Positions 17,318 through 26,662 of a stretch of 53,278 bases of DNA are shown here, piece after piece (position 1 is the stretch's first letter; every line of letters starts with the position of its first letter). Source of the DNA: Candidatus Rifleibacteriota bacterium (lineage in GTDB: Bacteria; Riflebacteria; Ozemobacteria; Ozemobacterales; Ozemobacteraceae); assembly GCA_029560455.1 (NCBI GenBank), contig JAKQKW010000447.1, forward strand, positions 1 to 53,278. The letters are read 5' to 3'. The notes below the pieces were generated by a model. It was not told the DNA's origin and ran no database searches. It was given only the letters and a program-made list of their open reading frames with translations. A program made the position numbers and the translations under genes.

Positions 17318-18799
17318 TTACGGCTGAACGAACCTGAGAAAGTCTGAAAAAATGCGGTTGATATATTCCATGGCGGCCGCCACCAGATCACGAATCTTTT
17401 CGATCACCGCTTCAGAGTTTTCATTCGATGAAGCGTTTGAAGTATCAGAAACTTCAGAACCGGCATCTTCATTGGCAGCAGCGTCATCGTCACTTTCTTC
17501 AACAACATTCTGATCGTCTGATTCTTCGTAGGTTTCGTCTTCTTCAGCACCTTCAACGTCTTCTTCGTCCTGGTCAGGAATCAGGCCATCATCGGGCAGA
17601 CTTTCGCCGTCATCAGCCGGATCGACAAAAATCTGGCCAGGGTTGGCTTCTGTTTCTGGTTGTTGCTGGTCTTTATCATCGTCGACCGGCGGCGTATTTT
17701 TCGGTTCGTCTTTCGGCTCGTTTTTGGGTTCTTTGTCTGGCTTTTCCTGAGTTTCTTTTTTGACCTTGTGTTTAAAGGTGCGCTCATGTTTTTTGGCATA
17801 TTTGCCGGTTTTGCCGTTAAAGGTGCGAACCACGGCTTTTTCGGGTGACAGTTTGATAATGCGCATCCAGGCTGAATCGTCCTGCACCGCCGGCACATGA
17901 ATGTTGGTAATGTGATCGACCTTGTTCACTTTCGCCGAAAAGTTGCTTGAAGAAGGCCCCATGTGAATATGCCCCGAAACCCAGAGAAACGCCTGCGGAT
18001 TTTTTTTGAGAATTTTGCGGATTTTTGCAGCCGGCTGCGCAGTTGCCTGCGGCAGCGGCAGCCCGCCTTTTCTGACATAACTTCCGAGCAACGGACCATG
18101 GCAAAAGATTATGGTTGGAGTATCGGGGTTTTCTTTAAGAGTTTTCTGCAGAAATTCAAGGGTTGTATCAGACAGCCGCACCAGGCTTTTAGCGTCGAGC
18201 GCGTCATTCGGCAAAAATACCAGCAGGTGCCCACCCATCTTTTTTGTGTATCTGATCGCCTTCTGTTTAAGAAGTTTGCGGAAACGCTCGAGCTTGGCCT
18301 TGCGTTCTGCCGGTGTCGTGCGCAGTTTCGGGTTTTTGGCGTTTTTGTCAGGATTGTAATAATCCTTATACATGATGTCATGGTTGCCGGTTACGGCCAA
18401 AACCGGCTTTTTCAGTGTATTCAGGGTTTTCAGCAGAAAAGAATATTCGTTCGGCGAACCGATTTTTTCGACCGAGTCGCCGGTAAGAACCAGAGCTGAT
18501 AAGTCTTTGAGGTCGTTAATGGCTTTAAAAGCCGAAACAAGACTGGCATGGTTCCAGTTTCTTGCATGTAGATCACTCATAACTGCAATCGAAGTGCTTT
18601 TAAGCGAATCATCAGCGGCATTTTTATCGAGCTGCGGTTTGCTGAAAAGAGCTTCACCGCTGTCGAGTGAACTGCCCTGCTGAATGTTTACCTTTTCATC
18701 GGCAGCAAAAGGGTTAACCGCTTCGGCCGGCAGGCAGCCAATAACGACCAGAAAAAGAAAAACCAGCAATGACCATCGCAACTGTTTGCCCGGGTTCAT
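17318..18799 (-). CDS. Exported calcineurin-like metallophosphoesterase with acidic tail, probable lipoprotein
   Basis: A 493-residue protein. The N-terminus ends in V-I-G-C (C22), a lipobox, so membrane anchoring after export is likely. The phosphoesterase core carries all the metal-ligand motifs in order: S-D-L-H (75-78), G-D (107-108), G-N-H-D (138-141), C-H-G-P and G-H-I-H. It therefore should be an active two-metal hydrolase; the substrate is unknown (nucleotides, lipids or phosphoproteins are all possible). A basic Lys-rich stretch (about 330-360) is followed by about 100 very acidic residues and a short amphipathic helix at the C-terminus. AGGAG precedes the ATG. It stands alone, with a terminator downstream. 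Confidence 0.85.
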   Translation of the reverse strand: MNPGKQLRWSLLVFLFLVVIGCLPAEAVNPFAADEKVNIQQGSSLDSGEALFSKPQLDKNAADDSLKSTSIAVMSDLHARNWNHASLVSAFKAINDLKDLSALVLTGDSVEKIGSPNEYSFLLKTLNTLKKPVLAVTGNHDIMYKDYYNPDKNAKNPKLRTTPAERKAKLERFRKLLKQKAIRYTKKMGGHLLVFLPNDALDAKSLVRLSDTTLEFLQKTLKENPDTPTIIFCHGPLLGSYVRKGGLPLPQATAQPAAKIRKILKKNPQAFLWVSGHIHMGPSSSNFSAKVNKVDHITNIHVPAVQDDSAWMRIIKLSPEKAVVRTFNGKTGKYAKKHERTFKHKVKKETQEKPDKEPKNEPKDEPKNTPPVDDDKDQQQPETEANPGQIFVDPADDGESLPDDGLIPDQDEEDVEGAEEDETYEESDDQNVVEESDDDAAANEDAGSEVSDTSNASSNENSEAVIEKIRDLVAAAMEYINRIFSDFLRFVQP

Positions 18800-18890
18800 A
18801 AAAAACTCCTGAACTTTCCAGAAAATCGTACACTACAAGTATACTCCACAAAATTCAGGAAGTTTTATTGATTACCGCACAAAACAGAGC

Positions 18891-18957
18891 AACTGCATTA
18901 AACTTCCGGATGCCGGCTCCAGGCCAGGAATGGCGAAACCTGATTGCGCCATTGCCG
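18891..18957. repeat. REP-like repeat copy, inverted orientation
   Basis: The stretch TGCATTAAACTTCCGGATGC followed by a GGAATGGCG arm is the reverse complement of the repeat cores at 21.35 and 22.31 kb, with several substitutions. The gap from 18800 to 19079 holds nothing else recognisable except a TATACT -10-like element (minus strand) near 18840. Confidence 0.55.
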
Positions 18958-19079
18958 ACTCCAGTTAACTGTTTAAGCTACCTCGCAAACCGCTGCCCGC
19001 GTCGCGGGCACAAAATCTGTGAGCGCAGGCTTTACCGGGATGACCTGCAGTTTATCTGTTCTTGAATTTAGGTCTTGTC

Positions 19080-20867
19080 TCAAAAATAATAATAAATGCT
19101 GCGGTAATCAGAAGACTTTTCTCCCAGGGCTTCGAGTTTTTTGAGATAGTCGAGAATCGGTATATCGCGGTGCAGATACGACTCGCTGTTGGCGATGAAC
19201 TTTTCCCAGGGGTGAAATTCGTAAACCCGTCGGCCATCGGGCAGAATCGTCAGCAGCAGATGATTCTGCTCAGCCCTGAGGTAATTTTTGCCGAGACCCG
19301 GCACGTTATAAACCGGCTCGTCGGTGCGCGATAAACCCGGCAACAGGCGGGCTTCCTCTTTCGCTTCCTGCTGCAGGCGGGCAAGCGGCACCCGGTAAAA
19401 ATCGGTTTCTTCTTTACCCTTGGCATTAAAAGTGTAGTAGGGCTCGACCCCGATCAGGCGCAACCATCGTCGCAGCGCACTCACCTCAAAACGGCGACAG
19501 TTCTGAATCGTAAACACCGTCTGGTTGTAACAGCTCATGCCATAACGCCTGAACTTCTGAATAGCCTGCATTGCCTCGGGAGTAATCTCACAGCTGTGCT
19601 CAAAATGCGTTACAATCGCTATCTCCCGCTTGCCAGGCTCATGGAAACTGGCAATCATGGCAGCAAGTTCATCGGTAATTCTCTGAGGCAGCGCCACCGG
19701 AGTGCGGGTGCCGATGCGTATACGCACGATGCTGCCGATTGCCGAGAGTTTTTCGAGTACATATCTGATGTTGGTATCACTCATTACCAGCGGGTCACCA
19801 CCGGTCAGAAGCACTTCGTTAACCGCCGGATTAGCGGCTATCCAGGCAATCGCCGCATCGATCTTTTCGCGCGGTGCCAGAGCACCTGGAGCCCAGGCGT
19901 CGTCAATTTCCCAGTTGCGCTGGCAGTAAACACATATCTGACTGCAGGTGTTGTAAGGCTTGAAAACAACAATCCGCGGATACCGGCGGGTTATCAGATC
20001 AATCGGTGACGTATCGCCTTCGCGCATAAAGTCAAGGTTAGTGACGCAATCACCCTGATTTTTCTGAACCGCTTCGACGTAACTGGCCGGCGGAATTACC
20101 TGCGTGCGAACCGGCATGTCATAATGGCTGCCTGAAGAATAATCGAACAAAGAAACATAGTATGGGGTGATACCAAACGGAATACCACTTTTTTTGGCCA
20201 TATCAATCGACCGGCGCTCTGATTCAGAAAGTTCGACGAGTTTGCCGAGTGTCTCTGTATCACGCACAATATGTCGCAGCTGCCATTGATAATCGGCAAA
20301 TTCATGGTCGCTGCAGTTGAAAAATCGCATAATGCGGCGGCGATTATCTTCTCTCTGTTTTATAATCTCAGGTTCAAGACCGCATCTGTATTTTGCAATA
20401 ATGGCATCAGAGGTAGAGCACAGTTCGTTGAGAGATTCAGAGCGGGCTATTGCCGCTTCTCTGCCCTTCTTTTTCGATTTTTTCAATGGTTCATAAATGC
20501 CGGCGCGGCCGACAATACCTCTGAAAATCCGGTAAAGATCTTCGAGAAAGGCATCTGAAAGGTCAGGCGGCAAATCACGCCTATTGTTGTGGGCAAGATC
20601 GAAAAGAACTTTAACCAGATCGAAGCCGGCTATTTTAGATGATCTCCGGCTCAAAAACTGCCTGAAAGCCCGCACACAGTTCAAGCGCAGTGCGAACTGC
20701 AATCCGCTGATCAGCAAAAATTCATCGTCATCGTTTTCTTCAATCATGCGGCGGGTCTCGGCCAGCAGAAGCTCGCGTGCGACCTGGTAATCAGACGAAG
20801 AAACAAGAATTTCGGTAAAAGCCGGCACCGTCGCCATAAGCTTTTCTACACGTTTTTGACTATACAT
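19080..20867 (-). CDS. eam: Radical-SAM 2,3-aminomutase, glutamate-type by signature
   Basis: A 595-residue protein of the lysine 2,3-aminomutase (LAM) family. The iron-sulfur cysteines are C308, C312 and C315 (C-x3-C-x2-C); the SAM-binding T-G-G-D-P-L is at 355-360; R-I-G-T-R-T-P-V follows near 384; the PLP lysine is K527 in P-G-L-G-K. LAM binds lysine through two aspartates (D293 and D330 in the clostridial enzyme). By my alignment these positions are K483 and N521 here, the pair reported for Clostridium difficile glutamate 2,3-aminomutase. The likely product is beta-glutamate, a compatible solute. LAM similarity starts near residue 185 (W-Q-L-R-H); the first 185 residues are an extra helical domain of unknown function. 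The family call is firm and the substrate is inferred. Confidence 0.85.
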   Translation of the reverse strand: MYSQKRVEKLMATVPAFTEILVSSSDYQVARELLLAETRRMIEENDDDEFLLISGLQFALRLNCVRAFRQFLSRRSSKIAGFDLVKVLFDLAHNNRRDLPPDLSDAFLEDLYRIFRGIVGRAGIYEPLKKSKKKGREAAIARSESLNELCSTSDAIIAKYRCGLEPEIIKQREDNRRRIMRFFNCSDHEFADYQWQLRHIVRDTETLGKLVELSESERRSIDMAKKSGIPFGITPYYVSLFDYSSGSHYDMPVRTQVIPPASYVEAVQKNQGDCVTNLDFMREGDTSPIDLITRRYPRIVVFKPYNTCSQICVYCQRNWEIDDAWAPGALAPREKIDAAIAWIAANPAVNEVLLTGGDPLVMSDTNIRYVLEKLSAIGSIVRIRIGTRTPVALPQRITDELAAMIASFHEPGKREIAIVTHFEHSCEITPEAMQAIQKFRRYGMSCYNQTVFTIQNCRRFEVSALRRWLRLIGVEPYYTFNAKGKEETDFYRVPLARLQQEAKEEARLLPGLSRTDEPVYNVPGLGKNYLRAEQNHLLLTILPDGRRVYEFHPWEKFIANSESYLHRDIPILDYLKKLEALGEKSSDYRSIYYYF

Positions 20868-21565
20868 TCTTCCCCCTGGTGGCGAATTTAAGTCAAAAGA
20901 TCCGATTTTATATGCTTTATTTTAATAGTAACCATTTTTTACGCATTTTCAATGTTTTTCTTGATAAATCTTCATTTATTACAACAACCCACAAAAAAAT
21001 AATTCCCCTTAAATACCCTCACCTGGCAGCAATGTCTAATCATGCGACGACGCCTATTGCCAGCTGTGTCGGCGGCCAGCTCCGCCACAATAAATTCGGT
21101 ACTTTCTATGCGCCTGTATAGAATTTTTAACGAACTGCTGTGTAAAAAACAGCCGATTTTCAGCAATTACCGCCGTGGAATCAACCCGATCAACCACCGG
21201 CAATTTAAAAAAACATCAGATCCCTGAGCTTGTATAAAAACCGTGTCTGCACTCATTCTGCCAAAACAAAGCAATCGCACAAAAATGCTCATATGCTCAT
21301 CAGAACACAATTGCCCGTAATCTCTGGGACATGAATGCGGGACAGATACGCAATTCGTCATTCCTGGCGCAGAACCGGAATCCGGAAGTTTAATGCGATT
21401 TTCCTGACTATCAAAACAAACATTGCCACAGACACCCGGATTGTATAATTTCAATAATATGGGGGAATAGATAAAGAATATCTGTCGGAAAACTTTCACT
21501 TTCCGTTCTGTGAATGCATATCATATAAAGCCTTGTAAAAAAGAGTTTTTCAAAGGAGAAAAGCC
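20868..21565. other. Gene-free gap with repeat and possible promoter
   Basis: This 700-bp gap has no credible coding frame. It contains the first of two long direct repeats (21271-21402). A TATAAT at 21444-21449 has a poorly spaced TTGCCA upstream and may serve the gene at 21566. The rest is AT-rich and featureless to me. Confidence 0.5.
21271..21402 (+). repeat. Long direct repeat, left copy
   Basis: About 120-130 bp resembling 22231-22353. Shared blocks, in order, are GCAA-CGCAC-AAAATGC, CTCATCAGAAC, a GTCATTCC arm, a CCGGAATCC arm and GAAGTTTAATGCG. The copies lie about 960 bp apart in the same orientation and flank the gene at 21566-22087. Confidence 0.65.
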
Positions 21566-22087
21566 ATGAAAAGCCACGGAATCAAATTGATTTGCCTTCT
21601 TATAATTTTCTGCCAGCTGAGTGAAGTTTTTGCCGCGGCTCCGCTGGTCATTCCGGCCGGCACTCTGGTGCGCCTCAATCTTGAAGAAAGCCTGTCGACA
21701 CGCAGCAGCAAAACCGGTGAAATGGTCAGATTTACCGTTGTCGAAGAGATAAAAATCGGCAGACGCACAATAGTCAAAAAAGGTGCAACAGCGCGAGCCC
21801 AACTCGAAAAGGTGAGAAGGCCGGGCAATTTTGGCCGCAACGGCAGTCTTAAGCTGCGCTATCTGACGGTTACCGCAGCTAACGGCAAAGAACTGCCGAT
21901 TACCCTCGGCGAAAAGTCAGTTAAAACCAATGAACAGATGGGTCTGGCGGCCGGAGCCTCGCTCGGCGGCTACATGCTCCTCGGCCCAATTGGCCTGATC
22001 GGCGGCACCTTCGTCAGGGGCAAGCATATAGATATACCAAAAGATACACAGCTGATCGTTGAAATCGCCAAAGACAGCACATTCTGA
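21566..22087 (+). CDS. Small exported protein with glycine-rich segment, unknown function
   Basis: A 173-residue protein. A signal peptide (1-about 23, cleavage near V-F-A-A) is followed by a beta-rich domain that opens with V-I-P-A-G-T-L-V-R-L. A basic middle part comes next, and then a Gly/Leu-rich hydrophobic stretch (about 130-150) that could be a membrane hairpin or glycine-zipper. The I-P-A-G-T start with later S-x-K-x-G-E-M-V recalls exported proteins that share a short beta-barrel with VirB10/TrbI C-termini, but I cannot make that assignment firm. AGGAG lies 7 bases before the ATG. It stands alone between the two long direct repeats. Confidence 0.75.
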   Translation: MKSHGIKLICLLIIFCQLSEVFAAAPLVIPAGTLVRLNLEESLSTRSSKTGEMVRFTVVEEIKIGRRTIVKKGATARAQLEKVRRPGNFGRNGSLKLRYLTVTAANGKELPITLGEKSVKTNEQMGLAAGASLGGYMLLGPIGLIGGTFVRGKHIDIPKDTQLIVEIAKDSTF

Positions 22088-22230
22088 AAATTCTCGCACC
22101 TTGTAAAAGCGTATTGAACATTTCTCACCTGTCCAACAGCGCGTCTTGTCAAAAAGTTATACTTGTCTGCCATTCTCTCAGAGCTTCCACTCGGGCAAAC
22201 AGGTGGAGCAACTCCCGCATGGAACCCCAG

Positions 22231-22353
22231 GGCAAACGCACTAAAATGCCTGTATCCCTCATCAGAACTAGATTCCCGCCTTCGCGGGAATGACGAATAT
22301 AAATTGCGTCATTCCGGGCGTAGACCCGGAATCCAGAAGTTTAATGCGTTTGC
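22231..22353 (+). repeat. Long direct repeat, right copy, containing a REP doublet
   Basis: Two palindromic units lie head to head: 22271-22295 (GATTCCCGCC TTCGCGGGAA core) and 22304-22348 (GCGTCATTCCGGGCG with CCCGGAATCC). The left flank shares CGCAC, AAAATGC and CTCATCAGAAC with the copy at 21271. The gap from 22088 to 22410 contains no gene. Confidence 0.65.
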
Positions 22354-22410
22354 CCTGCATGGAACCCGCAACCAAGCAATGACGCAATAGTTGCCTGTCT
22401 GTAATTATAC

Positions 22411-23766
22411 TTATTCCCTGTCGATCAGGCCGGTATCTGGTGACTCTTCCCTTACTTCCGCGCCTGTTGAGGATGCGCAAGCGGCAGCATCAGCCTGGCG
22501 GCGGGCAAGATCGAGATCAAGCAGTTCGTCGTAAATCGGCTTGTTATGGGCAAATTCCGGAACTGCGTAAGCCATGATCGAAACGATCATCAATGGCAGC
22601 AGCAGCAGGAATTCGTTGGTCATTTCCATGATCAGCACGGTACCGGTCAGCGGACCGCGCACAACTGCCGAAAACATACCGGCCATGCCAAGCACCAGAA
22701 AAATCATCGGGTCAAAGCGACCGGGATCGACCCAGTTGACCAGATGCTGAAAAATGCCGCCGCAGAGAGCTCCAAGCAACAGAATCGGCGCAAAAATACC
22801 GCCCGGAGCACCGGTGTTGTAGCTGAGCAGTGTCAGAAGAAAACGCGCCAGCAGAAATATTGCCAGAAGTTTCAGCGGATAACGCCAGAGAAAAACGTTT
22901 TCGGTCAGGCGGTGACCGGTGCCGAGCAGATCAGGAAAATAGTAGCCGGTAAAACCGAACAACACCCCAAGAAGAATACCAAGTAACAGCCTGAATGGGC
23001 CAAAAACACGCAATGACCTTATCAGCAGCAGATTGAATGCCAGCCCGACAAAGCCAATGGCCACACCAAAAAGAACCGACCATAAAACCAGACGCATGTC
23101 GGGGTAACCAACCAGACGCAGCTGAAAAATCGGGTTCTGACCCAGAATCAGTCGACAGACAAGATTGGCGGAGATGGTTGCCGAAAAAGCCACCACCAGA
23201 CTGAAGCGGTCAAGCTTCTGCTGCAGTTCTTCAATGATGAACAACAGACCGGCAAGTGGCGCATTGAAAGCCGAAGCCAGCCCCGCTCCCGCTCCGGCAC
23301 AGAGCATAAGCACCCTTTCCTGATGGTTTGATTTGAAGATTCTGGCACAGATATCCCCAACTGCGCTGCCCATCTGCACGGTCGGGCCTTCTCGACCGAG
23401 CGCAAGTCCGGCGCCAATGCCGATGATGCCGCCAAAAAATTTGACCAGCAGTACCGGAACCGCCCTGAATTCAAAGCCTTCCTTAAGGACGCCCTTTAAA
23501 TGGGGAATGCCGCTGCCGGAGGCTTCTGGTGCCCATTTTTTCAAAGCAATAAGAATTGCTGCCATGGCAACCGCAAAGACCAGAGACGGCATCAACGCAT
23601 GCTGCATTCGCAACATACCGAGCAGAATCACCCTTATGTGTTCTGCCTGTTCGAGACCGATTCTGAACATAACCGCGACCAGCCCGGAAAGGACACCTAG
23701 CAGAACTGATTTGGCAGCCAGTCGACGCCTTGTGAGAAAGCATTTTAAGTGTTGTTCGTTTTCCAT
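22411..23766 (-). CDS. ClC-family chloride/proton antiporter
   Basis: A 451-residue polytopic membrane protein. The three chloride-filter motifs are present: G-S-G-I-P-H (84-89), G-R-E-G-P (124-128, with gating glutamate E126) and G-A-P-G-G-I-F-A-P. The internal proton-transfer glutamate typical of antiporters rather than channels is also present (E180 in F-I-I-E-E), as is the filter tyrosine in N-K-P-I-Y. It therefore should exchange chloride for protons, a role linked to acid resistance or osmotic balance. The last 40 residues are a hydrophilic tail; there are no CBS domains. It is transcribed alone. Confidence 0.94.
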   Translation of the reverse strand: MENEQHLKCFLTRRRLAAKSVLLGVLSGLVAVMFRIGLEQAEHIRVILLGMLRMQHALMPSLVFAVAMAAILIALKKWAPEASGSGIPHLKGVLKEGFEFRAVPVLLVKFFGGIIGIGAGLALGREGPTVQMGSAVGDICARIFKSNHQERVLMLCAGAGAGLASAFNAPLAGLLFIIEELQQKLDRFSLVVAFSATISANLVCRLILGQNPIFQLRLVGYPDMRLVLWSVLFGVAIGFVGLAFNLLLIRSLRVFGPFRLLLGILLGVLFGFTGYYFPDLLGTGHRLTENVFLWRYPLKLLAIFLLARFLLTLLSYNTGAPGGIFAPILLLGALCGGIFQHLVNWVDPGRFDPMIFLVLGMAGMFSAVVRGPLTGTVLIMEMTNEFLLLLPLMIVSIMAYAVPEFAHNKPIYDELLDLDLARRQADAAACASSTGAEVREESPDTGLIDRE

Positions 23767-24039
23767 GGCACTTTCTATAACATTATCGATTTATAAAATA
23801 AAAATCTGTTCAGAAACGTTTTGACAGTTCAATCTTTTGCCGGATTTGAATTACCAGATTTTTCGTCATTCCAGTTTTCAACCAGAAAGTTTACTGGCGG
23901 GAATCTTATCGATAACAGTTTGGTTAAGCCGATTGTAACAACGTATTTTACTATCGGCCAGTTTGCCTGCTTTCGATCTGCAGCACCAATAATACTCTCA
24001 TCCTGTCATTTTGCAAGCATCCGCTAAGCTTCAGAAGCA

Positions 24040-24120
24040 ACCGCATTAAAGTTCCGGATTCCAGTTCCAAGGCCGGAATGACGAATGCTGATTGCATCAT
24101 CCCGGCGCAGGGCTCCATCG
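24040..24120. repeat. REP-like repeat copy, inverted orientation
   Basis: CCGCATTAAAGTTCCGGATT followed by CCGGAATGACG is the reverse complement of the core at 22304-22348. A second GATTGCATCATCCCGGCG unit follows, making a doublet. The gap 23767-24287 has no other feature that I can support. Confidence 0.6.
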
Positions 24121-24287
24121 ATTTATTCAGATTTTTTAATAATTCAGTAAAAAGTGGTCTTTATCTGGAGCTTACTGCGTGATGTGTTGCGCATCGAACT
24201 GTTTCAGCCAGCAGGCCGGAATCTTATTCTGATAAGTTACAGAAGTATTTTGCTGCAATTGCCCCGGTAACACTTCAGGGTAAAACT

Positions 24288-24326
24288 TTGACAAAATTCA
24301 AATGATCATTTAAATTAAATATTTGA
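24288..24326 (+). promoter_or_regulatory. Promoter with embedded palindromic operator for the TetR-RND operon
   Basis: TTGACA (24288-24293), 17 bases, TAAATT (24311-24316). The spacer contains a perfect 12-bp palindrome, AAATGATCATTT (24300-24311). A wider TCAAAT...ATTTGA pair spans 24298-24326. A palindrome between the -35 and -10 is the usual place for autorepression by a TetR protein, and the tetR gene starts 27 bp downstream. Confidence 0.65.
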
Positions 24327-24352
24327 TTGAGACTTTTTTCCGGGAGAATAAT

Positions 24353-25378
24353 ATGCGCGGCAAAAAACCTGAAAAAACCAGCCAGCTCAGAGAAGTCAAA
24401 AAACTCAAAGGCTCCAGCCAAACCCGGCGGGCGCGACCCGCAGAACAAGCCACAGATAAAACAACGTCTCAGGCCTCTGACGCTTCTAAAACCGTTAAAA
24501 TCACTCAAATATCTGATACTGATCAAGCGGCACAGGTTGCTCAAACTTCTCTAAATAATCAAGCTGATCAAGTCGTGCAGGTTGCCCAAACCTCTCGCGC
24601 TGCCCGGGCAACTTATAACGGGTTTGCCGACGACAGCAGAGACCTGGCAACCAGGTCTGCTTCAGAAACCGTAACAAAAACAAAAAAATCCACACATGAT
24701 CTTCTGCTCGAATGCGCTGGGCAGCTCTTTGCCGAGCACGGTTACAGCGGCACCAGCATCAAGATGATCGCCGATGCTTCAAATCAAAACATTGCCGCCG
24801 TCAACTATCACTTCGGAACCAAACAGAATCTCTTTATCTGCGCATTAAAGCATGTTATCAGCCACATTATGCAGCCTGTTGAAACAGAAGTGGATGACTC
24901 AAAAGAGATTCTGGCAGTCAGACTGCGCATTTTCATTCATGATCGCTGCATGTTTCTGCTGAGCGGCAAAGCGCCGGCCTGGTATGGAAAACTCATTGTC
25001 AGAGCCGGCTTTGAAATTCCGTTCGCCGCAGATCAGAAAAGTATCGAGGTTTTCAAACCCGACTTCGAATTTCTCGAAAACCTGGCTGTCAGAATCAAAA
25101 AGGGCGTTGACCCGGCCAAAGCAAAGAGGTGGGCTTACTCAGTGGTCGGCCAGATTTTCTTTTATGTTTTCGGGCGCGACATGATCAAAATCGCCAACCC
25201 TGACACCAGCTTCGATATCCGCAGTGTTAACGCCATTTCTGAACACATATATGAACTGTCGCTGGAATGGCTGCTGCACGAACAACCCCCAAAACCTCTT
25301 AAAAAGTCACCTGAAGGCAAAAAACCGGCAGGTCAGCGGAAACCGCGGACAAAGCCAATTGCTGCCAACAGAATCTGA
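24353..25378 (+). CDS. TetR-family repressor with long low-complexity N-terminus
   Basis: A 341-residue protein. Residues 1-110 are low-complexity, rich in Lys, Gln, Ala and Thr, with two Q-V-A-Q-T-S copies. The TetR helix-turn-helix domain follows at about 113-163 (F-A-E-H-G-Y-S-G-T-S and A-V-N-Y-H-F-G-T-K). The C-terminal ligand domain resembles CecR-type TetR proteins. The usual TetR length is about 200-230, so the N-terminal extension is unusual. The ATG at 24353 has GGGAG 6 bases upstream and sits right after the promoter; starting further upstream would overlap the -10 region. It most likely represses itself and the adaptor and RND genes behind it. The tail after residue 320 is basic and proline-rich. 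Confidence 0.88.
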   Translation: MRGKKPEKTSQLREVKKLKGSSQTRRARPAEQATDKTTSQASDASKTVKITQISDTDQAAQVAQTSLNNQADQVVQVAQTSRAARATYNGFADDSRDLATRSASETVTKTKKSTHDLLLECAGQLFAEHGYSGTSIKMIADASNQNIAAVNYHFGTKQNLFICALKHVISHIMQPVETEVDDSKEILAVRLRIFIHDRCMFLLSGKAPAWYGKLIVRAGFEIPFAADQKSIEVFKPDFEFLENLAVRIKKGVDPAKAKRWAYSVVGQIFFYVFGRDMIKIANPDTSFDIRSVNAISEHIYELSLEWLLHEQPPKPLKKSPEGKKPAGQRKPRTKPIAANRI

Positions 25379-25477
25379 AAGTCGCCCTGATTCCAGCCGG
25401 AAAGAATAGCTTATCCCCGGAAACCAGCCGGGGTTACCTGAAATAAATTTAAAATCGCGGATTGCGAGGCCAATAAT

Positions 25478-26662
25478 ATGAAATCTACCAGATCAACAAA
25501 TTTCCTTCTGACCGCAGCCTTTTTCGTTATTGTTTTTGCCGTCGGCACACAGAGTATCGAGGCGCAGCCGCTCGCGGTTACCACTACTCCGGTCACGGCC
25601 CGCACTTTTTCAGAAACGCTGCGGGTGCAGGGTAACGTCGATTCTGCCAGCATTGCCCGTGTTTCACCGCGGATTCCCGGGCCAATCGAAGCGATTTTTG
25701 TTAAAGAAGGTGACGCGGTAGAAGCCAACAAGACCCGCCTGTTTGTCATAGATCCGGTAAAGCTCGAAAAAAATCTTGAAATCAGGCGTCAGGAACTGAC
25801 GATCGCAAAACTCGCAATCAAAGAAAAAGAAGCACGGCTCAAACAGGCAGAAGCCGATCTGGAAAAGTCAAAGCAGGACGCGAACCGCTCACGCCTGCTA
25901 TGGGAAGACAATTCGACCAGCCAGGACAACTACGAAAAAGCGATGCTGAAGCTCAAGGTCAGCGAAGCCACGATCGAACACATCAAAACCCTGATCGCAC
26001 TCGACCAGGAACAGCTGAAAAAGGCTGAGCTGGCGCTCGTTATCGCCGAAAAAGACTTTGCCGATTCGACGGTTCTCGCCCCTATTTCGGGCCGAATTTC
26101 GCAGAAACTGCAGGAACCGGGTGAGATGGCTGCTCCGGGCAAACCGATTCTGCTGATCAAAGACCCTGACAATATCGAGATTTCGGCCTATCTGCCGGCA
26201 GAATACTATCACCGGGTCGAAAAGGGCCAGACAAAGGCAGGCATAAAATCTTATTCCGGGGCGGAGATTAAAACGGTCGTATCTTTTAAAAGCCCCGAAA
26301 TCAGCCCTGAATTAAGAACCTTCCAGATCAAATGTCAGGTTTCAGACCCGAACAAACTGCTGGTGCCCGGGGCGCTTGCCGAAATCACAATTCTGCTGGC
26401 AGAGAAAAACGGTCTGGCTGTGCCGGCCGCCACAATTCTCAACCGCGACAACGGCAAAGCCATTTTTCGGGTCGAAGAGAACCGGGCCCGCATGATTATG
26501 GTAACCACCGGCCTCGAAAATGAGGGTTTCTATGAGGTTACAGCAATTAATCAGGCTGACAGTCTCAAGCAGGGCGACCTGATAATAAGTGGCGGCCAGC
26601 ACCTGATAAATGACGGTCAGCAGGTTCAGATGCAGACAAATGAAAGTGGAGCCGCAAAATGA
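25478..26662 (+). CDS. RND efflux periplasmic adaptor (HlyD/MFP family)
   Basis: A 394-residue exported protein with an N-terminal signal sequence. It has the typical order of a split lipoyl/barrel-sandwich domain (about 55-85 and 195-215), a long helical hairpin coiled coil (about 95-185: alternating Lys/Glu/Ala/Leu), a beta-barrel domain and a membrane-proximal domain. It joins the inner-membrane RND pump to an outer-membrane channel. The stop overlaps the RND start by 4 bases (ATGA), so the two are translationally coupled. GAGG lies 8 bases before the ATG. The expected TolC-type gene is not in this operon. Confidence 0.93.
   Translation: MKSTRSTNFLLTAAFFVIVFAVGTQSIEAQPLAVTTTPVTARTFSETLRVQGNVDSASIARVSPRIPGPIEAIFVKEGDAVEANKTRLFVIDPVKLEKNLEIRRQELTIAKLAIKEKEARLKQAEADLEKSKQDANRSRLLWEDNSTSQDNYEKAMLKLKVSEATIEHIKTLIALDQEQLKKAELALVIAEKDFADSTVLAPISGRISQKLQEPGEMAAPGKPILLIKDPDNIEISAYLPAEYYHRVEKGQTKAGIKSYSGAEIKTVVSFKSPEISPELRTFQIKCQVSDPNKLLVPGALAEITILLAEKNGLAVPAATILNRDNGKAIFRVEENRARMIMVTTGLENEGFYEVTAINQADSLKQGDLIISGGQHLINDGQQVQMQTNESGAAK

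Noticed and set aside
22163..22390. 75-codon open frame in the gap after the small exported gene
   Set aside because: It consists of the long direct repeat read as protein; no ribosome-binding site.
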